The notes beneath the pieces are model-generated. The model ran no database searches. It had not been told where the DNA came from and saw only the letters and a program-made list of their open reading frames with translations. From Periplaneta americana (Eukaryota; Arthropoda; Insecta; Blattodea; Blattidae): DNA of 64,000 nt. Shown one piece after another: positions 39,480 to 51,304 of the stretch (positions are counted from its first letter, which is position 1; every line of letters starts with the position of its first letter). The stretch is from the NCBI RefSeq assembly GCF_040183065.1, contig NC_091117.1, positions 100,939,001-101,003,000 of the forward strand. The letters run 5' to 3'. The position numbers and the translations under genes were made by a program.

Positions 39480-42400
39480 ATTCTGTTGATGAAAGGAATA
39501 TTGCAGACTCAGCAGCATTGTGTGTACAGGATGATTCACGAAAAATTATAAATTTAGGATACAGTTCTATAGATCACCTTGAGTAAGAATGTTCATATGA
39601 TCATGGGTCCAATATTGAATGGTTAAGTAGCTATGGCCATTTATTTGGTAAAAATGAATACATTACTATGAACCCTGTGCTACCATATTATGATTGTGTT
39701 TTGAACTTCTTGAAACGTTACTCATAAAGTCATAACTCCCATAAGCCATAAATGTGTGGCATACTGGATGTCAAGGTTAATAAAAATGTAATTTTAATAT
39801 TATTGATGCTACCAAAATGCGATTTACATGCAAGTGCAAAAAAATATTGATTTGAGAGAGTGGTACATGTGAAATCTACTGTATCATCATTGACTATAAT
39901 AATACCACTTACATGTATAGCTGTGAAGATAAAGTGTAAATTTTCTGGCTGTCAACCTAAACGTGATTTAGAACTGTGACAGTGTAGCTATTTTTGTAGT
40001 TTAAAATAGACATAGTTCCTGTGTTCCAAATCGGACTCTCTGTCATTGAACCCTTTACTCAAAAATAGTTTCAAAACCTGTATCATAAAGTTATGACTTT
40101 TCTTCACGAATAATGATAATGCATAATGAAGTAGAATGAGTGCTTCTACATTTAAAATAGATATTTTATGGAATTACATTATTTCCTAAATCTTTACATT
40201 AATTTGCTTCATTTAATTCACTTCCTAATACATCGTTCAAAAAAAGTTTAGAATTTGAACTATCTGTGTATTGTTTTGAACTGAAAATTTTGTTTTAATT
40301 GCCAGTGTATCTTACATGAAAAAATTATGAATAATATTGTTAGAATCGTTTTCAAATAAACTACCATTATTTTTTAATACAGAATATTATATTCCATGTC
40401 CATACTTCTCGAATAGATTAAGCCATTAGAATTGAATGAAAAAAAACTGCCCATTCAGTATTATAGGAATGCTGAAAATACTTATTTCTGTAAAATTTTT
40501 AAATATTTTTTTAATGACGTCATGATACCTTCTGTGAGAAATTTGTGACAAGAAAATGAAAACAATGACTCTTGATGTTGAGTTGAGTGAGATTCGTCTA
40601 ACTCTATTTTAAAAATTACATTTTCTGAGTACTCGTGAAAAATGTTCTTCAGTTCTGTAACTCTTAGAGCAACAAGGTTAAACTGTATTGAGAATTGTAC
40701 ATCATATAAGTGCTGACAGAATTTGGCAATGCAGTGGCTGACACTCCAGCTCCAAACTGAGAGAACCGATAGCCATATTTATGTAGTTCTTCTCTACTAA
40801 TGTTGCCTACCCTCTCTATATCAACCATATGTCTGCAAGTTTAGTTATCCCTAATTATATGTTAGACAGAAATTTTTACAGTATTGATTTAAGTGTATTA
40901 GATTAACAGTTTTTTACCCAGGAATAATTGTACATGTACAATCTCGTAGCACTTGCCATAGCCACAATGTAGCTATTATAAAATCTAAGAATTAATACAA
41001 AAAAAAAATTACCACTTCTGTGATCCAAAGTTGCGTGCAGTATAAGAATTAGCTTTTCCATTGAGTACTATTCACCTTATTGCAATACAAAATGAACGAA
41101 CCAAAACTGGTGTAATAAATCAGTTATTGTCTGATACAATATATACAGGAACATGCAGTCTTTGTATAAACAACTGTTTTGAGAAATCTCATAAGAAGAG
41201 AAGTTATTATTTCTCATTTATATTTGTGAATAGGTGTGCATATAGACGTACAGCATGTTTGTGAACATTTTCAAACTGCTGACAACTTCAATTTAGTACA
41301 TTAACCATATCTTTTAAAATTATCTTGTATTTGTCATATTGTTTTTGCCACCAAAATAAAAAAATTACCCATAACCCAATGACAGAGTGATGAAAAACTC
41401 ACTCATCGAACTCTCTGATGTGTGTTAATGTCAGAATATTTAAAATTACCTTATTGGACTCATGCTGACACAGAATTGGAAAGCATTGTTTTTTTGTTTT
41501 TGTTTTTTTTTTCAAACTATCAAGATTGCTGTGAAGTTGAACATGAGGATTAGGTTTTTCAATTAGTTGATTTGAATATTTTTCTCCTTAAAGTGTGAAA
41601 TAGCATTCTTTTTGTCCCTTACTGAATTTATGTTTAGAGCAAATCAGAACATTTGAGAAGGAATATGTTACATGTTTTATCTACAGCTGAAAATTGATAG
41701 AATTTTAGTCTCTCTGGCACAATCATGTTAGCAACAGATCAGAGCACACAATCTGAAAAGTAGACAGCTGACCTTTCCAACTTGAAAGGTGGAGTTCAGT
41801 TCAGTAGTTCTTGTGCAGGTGTTTATAGCGGAGTGGAACAGATCCAATTTTTAATAGATGATGTAATAGTTATTAATGTTCTATATTTATTTGCTCGTTC
41901 TAGAATCAATTGGTTATTGTATTATGCTGTAAATTATTTTCATCCTACACACGATGTATGTTGTTTGACGAATTGCACCTTATGAAGCCATTATATAAAA
42001 TCAGTTACTGATTACTAAAAATATTGTGAGATGTCAAACAGAAACTGACACATTTATTCAGGTTATGTATTTTGATGAGTAGAACTCAGATCTGTACCTA
42101 TGCAAAACATATTACTAAAATATGCACTTTTGCAGTTACAATTAATGTAATATTACATATTTGATTAATAAGCAAATAAATTCATCTTATTCTCAGCTGT
42201 TTCAGTATATATTGAAAGTCACATTGCACTTCCACCAATGAAACTATTAGGTCTGTTCCTGAAGATTATCTTACAAACTGAAGATATTGTCACAAAATAT
42301 GACAGTATCCTCATGCTTCAGAAGTGGAAGAAAGCTGTGTTGTCAAATTTATGCAAGAGTGAACTATTAAAATTATTATGATTTTTCGACCAGTAGCTAT

Positions 42401-43880
42401 TGTCTTAAAATATCACTGAATTAATAAAAGTAAGTCTGGAGTTTGCTAAAGCAAAAGGATGCATTTATGTGCACAATAAAATGTGTGTAAAATTGTCGAC
42501 CATTTTTCAAGACTATAATTTTGCATATTATGTTGAAATTCTATATTACTGCAAGCAAGTCCCAGTCTATATTTACACCCCAATTACGAAAAGAAAATGG
42601 CCATCGCAGTAGACGACCATTTGGACAGTGCCTGGTTCAAACAAGGAAAGGTCTGTCATATTTATAGTCATTAAGGTAGAAGATTTTTATGTTGCACCTA
42701 ATTTATCCCTTGTATGTAACTTTGTTATAAATTTTTATAACACTTGATCTATAAAAAAAGAAGAAAAATAAGAGTCTTAAACTTGTTTACTACACAACCA
42801 TGTTACCGAGTTCATCATGTGAATATGTTAATTCTAAGATGCCCAGTTCTTTACTAAATCGAAGAAGTTTAATGTTATGCAACCTAGTGATTTTTGGAGT
42901 AACAGTTTTGTCTCTCTCCACATAGACGCCTTGGAAAAACAATGAACATGCTAGAAAGTCCTGGCTCTGCATTTCAACAACTGAAAACTCTTACCAGGTA
43001 TAGTTCTAAGAAATGTCAGCAGGTTTTGTTGTAAATCAAATGATAAAACATTAACTCTGCCATTACTTTCGAGAGCTCTATGTATTTCTTTTTCTGCTTT
43101 TATGCAATATCTGCCAGCTCAAGATGTTTATTCTTCCCTTCTGTCACCCCCTACACATGTCTCTTCACGTTTTGCAGTGTTCTTGGAATTTTCCAAACTT
43201 ACGTGTTTTAAAACTACTAGGATTTTTATATTTATATTTTAATTTCTTCAATATCTTGCATATACAGAATAAGATGCAGATTTTGCCCAAAGAATTCTGC
43301 TCTCAGTATACAAATTGTACATTCTTCTAATATCCAGATTCGGTGCTAAGTACAGTTTACTTGTGTGGCATCCTGGATAATGACTTTTATATTTTGGAAA
43401 GATTTTTATGTGTTCAGCTTGTCATCCAGCCCTGCATTGTTAGGTTAGTGTGGTTCAGTGAAGCCTGTGGTGGTTGTTTGTACCGGTAACAATAATATTA
43501 CTTTCACATGTAACAGTGAACATGCTGGAACACTGGCTTGCAGATTTTGATCTCTTAGTTGTATGTAAAGAGGTACAGACCCAGTGGAACATATGTAGTA
43601 TGTTAACTGGAACTTGGAAAATTCAGGTGGCCCCAATTTTGTTTTTGGGTCTGTACAATGCAGTACTATAATTTTTCAATTCTTTATTTCTTCATTTTTC
43701 TGTCTATCTTTCCTTTCACTTTTTTTTTTGTCTTATCTTCAATTGGTCACATATCACTTCATCTTTATCATATTCTTAAAAAAAAAAAAAAACCTTCAGA
43801 AATTGTTTTCTGCATTGACATAAAGTCTTTCATAACATTATTATCCTGACAGCAAGTGGTAAGAGGTGTGAGTTTTTGCA
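39480..43880. other. Long AT-rich non-coding stretch
   Basis: No coding sequence, RNA gene or recognisable mobile element was found in 4.4 kb. Short homopolymers only (for example T-runs near 41490 and 43720). It may be intergenic or intronic. Confidence 0.4.
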
Positions 43881-43884
43881 GGTT

Positions 43885-45990
43885 TCACTTTGTCTTGTCT
43901 TGCAACATACTCCTCTCTCAGGGACAGATTTATTACCAGTTCGTGGCAAAAAATCTTGTACTTTGTAGATTCATTGGAGGAGGCCACTAATATATTATGT
44001 ATAGGTCGTTCTGAAAATAATGATTTGAAGAGGTCACTACTGACATCCTTCCCAGATATTCTGGCTAATAATCCTTATGCTCAATCCTACAACAATGCAG
44101 CTAAGTCATGAGAAATGAAAATGCAGGAGAAAACCTGGACTTGGGTTATGTTGACAACATTTCTATGGACAAACGGTGATTTAATAAACCCACAGCAAGT
44201 GAAATTGAAGGTGTATTTAGTTCTTTAGAAAGGGAACCGACTGGTAATTGTTATGTCTTTGTTCACAACCCAGCAGGGTGGACCAAAATTACTATCTGTT
44301 TTGAGTCCTTACTGTGATCCCATGTTATATTCACTACTGTTTTCTTACGGAGATGCAGGATGAGAGCCTCAAATGTCTCATAATGGCCCATGAAGACAAA
44401 GGAAGAGTGAATGATTATGTTACAATTTGCATGCTATTGACTTGCAATTCGAGGGATATTGAATTATATTCGACATCATCAGTCTGATCTCAGAGTTGAA
44501 TATTACAAAGGATTGTAGGATTTTGTAATGCAGTGAGCCCAATTGCAAAACCTTATTTCAGGAAAAAATATTGTATTGCTCCCTTTGTTTGAGGGTAGTC
44601 CACATAGTATGAGTTTGGGGTATCAGGATGCAATGTCAATTGTACGCAATTTGGAAAGCCAGACATCTTTTTAATAATGACTTGCAATCCTTTTTTTTAT
44701 GTGTGTGTGTGCACATGCGCGCATGCTTTTTTTTCCCAGCCCCAGTACATATTTTTTTCAAATTTTCATAACTGTGTTTTTTCCAGTATGATTCATGGGC
44801 CCTGTGGTGTTCGCAATCCTAATGCATCTTGCATAGTTGATGGACAATGCACAAAGAATTACCAGAAAGATTTTTCTGAAGAAACAGGTGAAAATCATTT
44901 AATAGTTATCCAAAATATCGCAGGCAAAACAATGGGATGCAAGCACAAAAAGGAGTCCACCAAATTGCCAACTGTGTTGATGTTCCTTATAATTCATTTT
45001 TACTATTAAGGTACTATGCTCCTATAAAAGTCGAAATTTGCTCCTGAGTATGTTCAGTGAAATATCTATTTTTGTAAACTATGCTAACATGCTATTTTTC
45101 AGTTCCCAGGAATGCATTTGGCATCTTCATTCTAATGAACTGCATAAGCAATCACATACAATTATTCACTTCAGAGTTCATGAGAATGGATACCACAATG
45201 TGTACTTTCGAGAAGGGGATGAACATATTGCAATTAAAGCTTCAGAATCAAAATGCACAACATTAACAGCGTGGTTTGACTTCAACCAAGATCCAAATGC
45301 TCGCCAATACCTGTATTGTGACATTTCACAGCATTGCAGATTTGTCAACAATAAATGAAGGGTTGGCAAGAAGAACGATGAGGGTCCATAAGATGAAATT
45401 TTTTAGTTAGGAGTGCCATCTATTGGATTATGTTGAGAACTAATAGAGGCTTACAAAATCTCCAGGTGCAATAAAAAAATTAAAAGTAAATGACATTACA
45501 CATACAAATTAAATTCATTTTTCTCTAAAGTATGTTATTTGGATCCTCATCGTTCTTCCCGCCAACCCTTCAAATGGGTTCCACGGCAAAGAGAGTGTAC
45601 CAAAATAAGTGGAAGAATGTACGCTGTTGCTCCAAATGATCATAATTGATTTCACATACAGATGTTACTGCTTTATGTTAAAGGAACTACATGCTTTGCA
45701 GATTTGCACAGGTACAATGGTATAACCTGTGAAACATCCAAAGAAACTGCTGTTGCACATGGTCTACTTGAAGATGATACTGAGTGGCACAATTGTTTGG
45801 AAGAAATGCAGAGCGCACACATGCCATGCCAATTGCGAGACCTATTTGCGTACATTTGCTGCTTCTGTCAGCCAATATCACCCTATGAGTTTTGGACAGC
45901 TTATAAAATTCCTGTGATGGAAGATATGGAAGAGCTTGCCAGACATACAGTTCAAGACACAGCTTAACAGCACAAGGTGCTCATTAGCCT
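43885..45990 (+). pseudogene. Helitron Rep/helicase protein relic
   Basis: Collinear fragments of the Helitron protein appear in order. NNPYAQSYNNAAK (near 44070) is followed by a degraded helitron-like N domain with SMSLGYQDAMSIVRNL (near 44605-44655) and MTCNPFF. MIHGPCGVRNPNASC and DGQCTKNYQKDF follow (44787-44865), then SSQECIWHLHSNELHKQSH and FREG near 45100-45220, WVPRQRECTKISGRMYAVAP (about 45575-45640), and LLLYVKGTTCFADL to HGLLEDDTEWHNCLEEM (45662-45815). The helicase half is absent. Stops, deletions and a 215-bp MITE interrupt it. The segment between TCNP and MIHGPCG is replaced by GT-rich sequence ending TTTTTTCCAG. Confidence 0.8.
45357..45571. mobile_element. 215-bp MITE inside the Helitron relic
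   Basis: Both ends are inverted copies starting GAAGGGTTGGC and continuing GAAGAACGATGAGG, about 30 bases with few differences. It is flanked by AAAT at 45353-45356 and 45572-45575. Removing the element and one AAAT rejoins the Helitron reading frame exactly, so the insertion site is certain. The superfamily is unknown. Confidence 0.85.
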
Positions 45991-46090
45991 ACAAGATTTA
46001 TACTGCAGTGCAGAATTGCATTATGCAGGCGGTTCATTCGAGAAGAAATTTATGTTTACAAGATGATAATTCGTAAAATAGAGTAAATAT

Positions 46091-46922
46091 TGTAACTTTT
46101 ATTCAAAACAATAATGTAACTTTTATTGTTACAACAATAATCCCTTTCTATAATTGAATTTAAACACTCCCGTCAACAATGGGATTTGCACTCCACACAG
46201 CAACACAGTATTCGTTATTGCACTCCACAGACGACAATGGCAATTCACTTGGACTATTGAGAACAACAACGTACTGCTAATCTCAACTAATGTTCACAAA
46301 GCATTATTTACAAAACAAAACTGTCAGTTCACAATTCGTTGCCTTAGCTAATGCTTCTAGCCCATTCACTCAAGTTCACAGTTTATCGAACCCAAGACTT
46401 CCCGAGACAGTCCACTGAACTTTGAACTCAGGTCCCCCAACTGCGGTCCAACACACGTCGAACCAAAGGCTCCGGATACGCCGCACTCGCCAGGACGCTC
46501 CCACAGTTGCAGACACACTCAAGTCGAACTCCGGTCTCGAAAGTGGCTTCACTGCTACACAAGACTGACTGGCTTGCAGTCCAAAACTGAACTGGCTGTC
46601 AAATACCAATTACAATTGACTCGCTCCTTGGTCACGTCTCCTATTTATCACTAAACCATAGTTTCCAGAAACTACGATTTCGCGAACAATCTACAGATGG
46701 CGAGAGGATGGTGCTTCCTGAAACTTCTCTGGATTTCTCCCCTCAGTCGCAGTCGCTTTACTTCCCCCTCTCTGCCGCAGCCCAGTGTGCTGTCGTTCCC
46801 CTTACGTCCGTCCTTTCCAATTTTGCAGCCGCCGCGCGCCGCCCCCCAGTGCTCCGTGGAGCTCGTCTCGTCTCCCGCACACCCTGTCGGACGCGCGTTC
46901 GAATCCCGAGACAGCTGTAACA
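46091..46922 (-). repeat. 3' LTR (832 bp)
   Basis: Uninterrupted copy containing the empty site (GTCAGTTC) used by the hAT insertion in the other LTR. It differs from the 5' LTR by scattered substitutions and by about 70 extra bases near 46790-46860. Confidence 0.9.
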
Positions 46923-47079
46923 TTGCTCCCTCCTGGACAGTTCCTTGATAGGCCACTAGACGGTTCAACATTTGGGTCCTCCAGCCGCTCCCTCCTTATG
47001 GTGGTGTCATCCCGCCCTGGGCTTGGCTGGGCAGCGATTACTTGTACTGCGAGGGCGCCATCTTGCTCTTCCACTTGGC

Positions 47080-47425
47080 CCTCCAAAGAGAGCCCGCTGG
47101 CTATGGGTTGGTCTTCAGCATCCATCAGGAACACTTCGTCCTGACCAAGGCGGAGTATACAGCACCAGACGTCCACCGTTGCATTGAGTAACCACATGGC
47201 GTCGAGTCCCACGACGACGTCTTCGGTGATGTTGGCGACGAACACCCACACCTCCAGTTTCCTCTTCCCCAAGGTTAGGTCCAGAAAGACCTCTCTCTGG
47301 ATGGGCAAGCTCTCGCCTGAAGCAGTACGTAGCTCGTATCGGCGCAGTGGTGTCCTCCCAGGTAGGCCACGCACGACGTCTGGTCTGGCGATAGTGAGCA
47401 TCGCCCCAGTGTCCACCAGTACTCT
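47080..47425 (-). pseudogene. Retroelement aspartic protease
   Basis: The minus strand is open and contains DTGAMLTIARPDVV (active-site D-T-G) and, 70 residues on, VVVGLDAMWLL, the second conserved block of retropepsins. It would cleave the gag precursor. The open frame runs straight into the purine tract and 3' LTR instead of into reverse transcriptase, so pol was lost by deletion. Confidence 0.75.
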
Positions 47426-47529
47426 GCATGGACGGCCTTTTATCCGTCCTTCAGCAATCAGCCCATCGTCGCATCTTCTGTTGACCGGTTTCAGGACGAG
47501 CCGAGGGGACGGTGATGACGGCGCCGACG

Positions 47530-47870
47530 TGCCCCTCCTAGCCTCGGTCCCCTCTCTCTCCTGACTCTAGCCAGGTTGGTCGCAATTCCTCCGCAAGTGC
47601 CCAGGTTCCCCGCAGGACCAGCAGGTGGGCGCCCGTCGTCTCCGCCGCTCCGGTGACTGTTGGCTCCCCTCGACATCGGCCCCCTCTCTCTCCTGCTTGT
47701 GGCCAGATCGGTCGCAGTCCCTCCTTAAGTGTCCTGGTCTGCGCAGGACTAGCAGGTGGGCACCCGTCGTCTCCGCCGGTCCGGTGACTGTTGGCTCCCC
47801 TCAACGTCGGCCACCTCTCTCTCCTACTTGTGGCCAGATTGGTCGCAGTCCCTTCTTAAGTGTCCCGGTC
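47530..47870 (-). repeat. Three tandem ~132-bp units coding zinc knuckles
   Basis: Units beginning at about 47578, 47710 and 47841 share GGTCGCAGTCCCTCCTTAAG and GCAGGTGGGC. On the minus strand the first encodes a CCHC knuckle CWSCGEPGHLRRNC; the second and third keep PGHLRRDCD but have lost Cys residues or frame. This is an expanded nucleocapsid region. Confidence 0.75.
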
Positions 47871-47874
47871 TGCC

Positions 47875-47958
47875 ACGCCAACCGAATCCACCAGAGCGGC
47901 AGAGATGAGGAGCGTGGGCGCTCCTCATCTCTACCGCTCTGGTGGATTCGGTTGGCGT
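47875..47958. repeat. Nearly perfect 40-bp inverted repeat with 4-base loop
   Basis: Arms at 47875-47914 and 47919-47958 (ACGCCAACCGAATCCACCAG inward to GAGGAGCG, loop TGGG) differ at one position. It lies between the zinc-knuckle repeats and the gag core. The transcript would form a very stable hairpin. Confidence 0.9.
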
Positions 47959-48099
47959 CCCCCAGCATCGGCCGCCATGACGCTCCTAATCCAGTGCGGT
48001 GTTGAGGCTCCTGCTGCCGTCTTGGCTGCCTCCATCCTGAGGGCCGCCGCCAGAGCTGCGTTGATGGTGTGATGCTCTGCCAAGAGCAGCTGTTTTCTG

Positions 48100-49219
48100 A
48101 TCTCGGGGTCTCGAACTCAGCTGCCGAAGGTGTAGGCCGCCTCTCCAGTGACGAAGTTAGGAGGTAGGCCCCTGAGGGCCTTATGGGCCAGTTGTTCCAC
48201 CGCCATCGCAAATTCTTACAGGTACTCGCCTGACTGTTGGACCCTCGTTTTCAGTTGGGTCCTAAACGCTGCCGCAAGTCGATGGTCACCATAACGTCCC
48301 TCCAAGGCCGCCATTATCTCAGCGGCTGTCCCATCTTCTGGAACGCTGTGAAGAATCTCCGATGCCTGTCCCTGAAGCGCAGCCAGCAACTGTGTAGTTT
48401 TCTCTGCCGGCGTCCACCCATTGTGCTCTGCGATAGCCTCGAACTGGCGACGGAATATCGCCCAAGACGTCGTACCGTCGAACTTCGGCGTCTTGACGTT
48501 CGAATGTCTGGCTGAAGGCAATGGTTCCACAGGGCCACTATATGAGGTCCTCAATTCTGTCGCCGATCTTTCCACGGCCCGTTGAACTTCCTCGGCAATT
48601 ATCTGTTTCTGTTCTCTAGCCTGGCGATCCACCAACGCGAGTATGTGCTTGTTTTCTTCAGAATGTTGGTCCATTAACACACTCGTCTTGTCCAGCAACT
48701 CGTTTCCTCGTGACGAAGTTCGAGAGCTCGAATTTTGCCGTCGAAATGGTCTACGTCCTGTTTTAGTTCGGCCACTGTCTCGTTTATAGTTGCAAAATTC
48801 TCGTTTAGTTTGTCAAAATCGGCTTTAAGTTCGTCTTTCACGATGGCAACAGTTCCATGTACGTGGGCCGAAACGCTTCCAATTTGCGTAGTGACGTCAT
48901 TTTTCACTTCGCTTATGTCGCTTTTTACGTCTGCCTTTACCTCATTTATATCGTTCTTCACCTCACTGATGTGCTTATTCATGTCGTCTTTCATGTCTGC
49001 CTTTACTTCACTTATGTCGTTCTTCACCTCAGTGATGTGCTTGTTCATACGTCTTTCATGTCTGCCTTTGCTCCACTGATGTCGTTTTTCACCTCACTAA
49101 TATCGTTCTTCATTTCTGCTTTTCACCTCACTAATATCGTTCTTCATTTCTGCTTTTACGTCACTTATGTCCTTTTTCAGTTCCTCGATGGCTTGCAGGA
49201 TCTGCTGTAGGTTCTCCAT
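48100..49219 (-). pseudogene. gag precursor, frameshifted
   Basis: It starts at the ATG at 49219 (MENLQQILQAIEEL) 30 bases after the primer-binding site. The N-terminal 150 residues are repeats such as ISEVKNDINEVKADVKSD, a long coiled coil. A capsid-like domain follows in 48698-48216 (FDGTTSWAIFRRQFEAIAEHNGW, LLAALQGQASEIL, LEGRYGDHRLAAAFRTQL). At least two frameshifts are visible: near 49110, at a 30-base duplication, and near 48690. Confidence 0.75.
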
Positions 49220-49251
49220 TATGTCGATAATATCTCGCTTCCAACACCAAT

Positions 49252-51011
49252 TGTAACTTTCAATTCAAACAATAATGTAACTTTTATTGTTACAACAATA
49301 ATCACTTTCTATAATTGAATTTAAACACTCCCGTCAACAATGGGATTTGCACTCCACACTGCAACACAGTATTCGTTATTGCACTCCACAGACGACAATG
49401 GCAATTCACTTGGACTATTGAGAACAATGTACTGCTAATCTCAACTAATGTTCACAAAGCACTATTTCCAAAACAAAACTGTCAATTCCAGTGTTGCCAA
49501 GTCAGCGGTTTTGTAGCTAAATCTGGTGTTTTCAGGACTATGGTCAGCTACAAAATTTTACCGTCAGTGGCTAGCTATTTATTTCGCTTTTCTTGATGAT
49601 TCCGACAGAAGGAGACGATATTTTTTAGTTTTTTTTTTTGTAAAGATATAATTGTTTTTATATGTACTTGCAGACAACAATATTAGTTAATCATAAACCA
49701 GAGTTTAATAAGGTAATATCACAATTTTTCATTGTGCGAGTATAATGTTTTATGTTAACTCGATTTGGTACAACCATGTCCATTTCCTGCCTCATCCATT
49801 GTTGTTGTACAAATAAGGTATGCCACATTTGTTAAACTCTTAGTCTAATCATGTATGCAGTGCTTTTGTAAATGAATTTATATATTTAATCATAAAGAGT
49901 AGATAAAGAACTGAATTATTATTTTCATTTTATCATTCCGCATTATAGTTTATGTAACACATACACTATTTAAAATTTAAAACCAAACTCATTGTTGGCA
50001 GACACATCTCCATCAGATTATGAACCGACAATCACACCAGTCGTGGTGTGATTGTGAATGTGATTGTTTCCGAAGTGTCCAGTATATTCTTGAGCTATTT
50101 CATTCAATTCTGAAGAAATGTGCCCTGTAAAACTCCAAACGTTCTAAAGTTTAGAGACGTGTGAAAAAGAAAAACATGTGTTGAAAGATAGGGTGAAAGA
50201 AGTTGCCGGTGATCGCTGGAAAGCTTGATGTAAATGGTGTAAGGTGATATTGAATGCAAAATATTCAGATTTAATATTGTCCATACCATTTTCCAAAGAG
50301 CCTACAAAGTGATACACACTTTCCATAATTTAGTCTACATTTTTATAAAGTCCTCCAGAATAGTTTGTATTTAAAATTTGGACGTAACGTGTTAAGAAAA
50401 ATTTGGAGGTTTTCAACTACAGTTTAGCGGTTTTTTTAAGCTCGTGCAGCAGCAAATGATATTTTGAGTTGGCAACACTGGTCAGTTCTCAGTTCACAGT
50501 TCGTTGCCTTAGCTAGTGCTTCTAGCCCATTCACTCGAGTTCACAGTTTATCGAACCCAAGACTTCCCGAGACAGTCCACTGAACTTCGAACTTAGGTCC
50601 CCCATCTGTGGTCCACCACACGTCGAACCAAAGTCTCCGGATACGCCGCACTCGCCAGGACGTTCCCACAGTTGCGGACACACTCAAATCGAACTCCGGT
50701 CTCGAAGCTGGCTTCACTGCTTCACAAGACTGACTGGCTTGCTGTCCAAAACTGAACTAGCTGTCCAATACCAACCACAACTGACTTGCTCCTTGTTCGC
50801 GTCTCCTATTTATCACTAAACCATAGTTTCTAGAAACTACGATTTCGCGAACAATCTACAGATGGCGAGAGGATGGCGCTTCCTGAAACTTCTCTGGATT
50901 TCTCCCCTCAGTTGCAGTCACTTTACCTCCCCCTCTCTGCCGCAGCCCAGCGTGCATCTCGTCTCCCGCGCCCTGTCGGACGCGCGTTCGAATCCCAAGA
51001 TAGCTGTCACA
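49252..51011 (-). repeat. 5' LTR, interrupted by a hAT-type element
   Basis: Matches the 46.1-46.9 kb LTR on both sides of the 49489-50480 insertion. Next to the insertion it carries a few extra bases (a local duplication of TCAGTTC). Confidence 0.9.
49489..50480. mobile_element. 992-bp non-autonomous hAT element
   Basis: Ends CAGTGTTGCCAA and TTGGCAACACTG are perfect inverted repeats. The flanks GTCAATTC (49481-49488) and GTCAGTTC (50481-50488) are an 8-base target duplication with one difference, as expected for hAT transposition. The intact LTR at 46 kb shows the empty site. No transposase is encoded. Confidence 0.9.
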
Positions 51012-51304
51012 ATATTTTTCCCTGGCAGGGAAGAAATTTTTCTTTGATGAGAAGGGGAAATTTTCCCCACATCCCTCTCATTAATTCGAACCCTGCTTCA
51101 TACTCACTTTGACTTGAAGGTTCCTGTTGCTTTAGAGATGAAAGTCTTCCACTGCTGGAACAGTCAACTTCAGGTACAGACTCTGCCTGTCCTTCAAAAA
51201 TCACTGTACCTATCCAGTGTATTGTCATGCATTTGTGTCATTGCCATTGTATTTTTTAATTATTATGCTATATAACATATTCGCGAACTTCATATCCTCA
51301 ACTC

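Larger units (their letters stand above)
46091..51011 (-). mobile_element. gag-protease-only LTR retrotransposon (gypsy-like)
   Basis: Two direct LTRs, 46091-46922 and 49252-51011 (the latter enlarged by a 992-bp insertion), begin TGT and end ACA on either strand. They are flanked by ATAT at 46087-46090 and 51012-51015, a 4-base target duplication. The element is on the minus strand. The primer-binding site TGGTGTTGGAAGCGAGAT follows the 5' LTR at about 49249-49232, and a purine tract AGGAGGGAGCAA precedes the 3' LTR. The 2.3 kb inside encodes gag, zinc knuckles and protease only; RT, RNase H and integrase are absent. No envelope gene. Confidence 0.9.

Noticed and set aside
46697-48072. Several plus-strand frames of 70-126 codons
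   Set aside because: They are shadows of the minus-strand gag/protease and LTR sequence; high GC content keeps all frames open.
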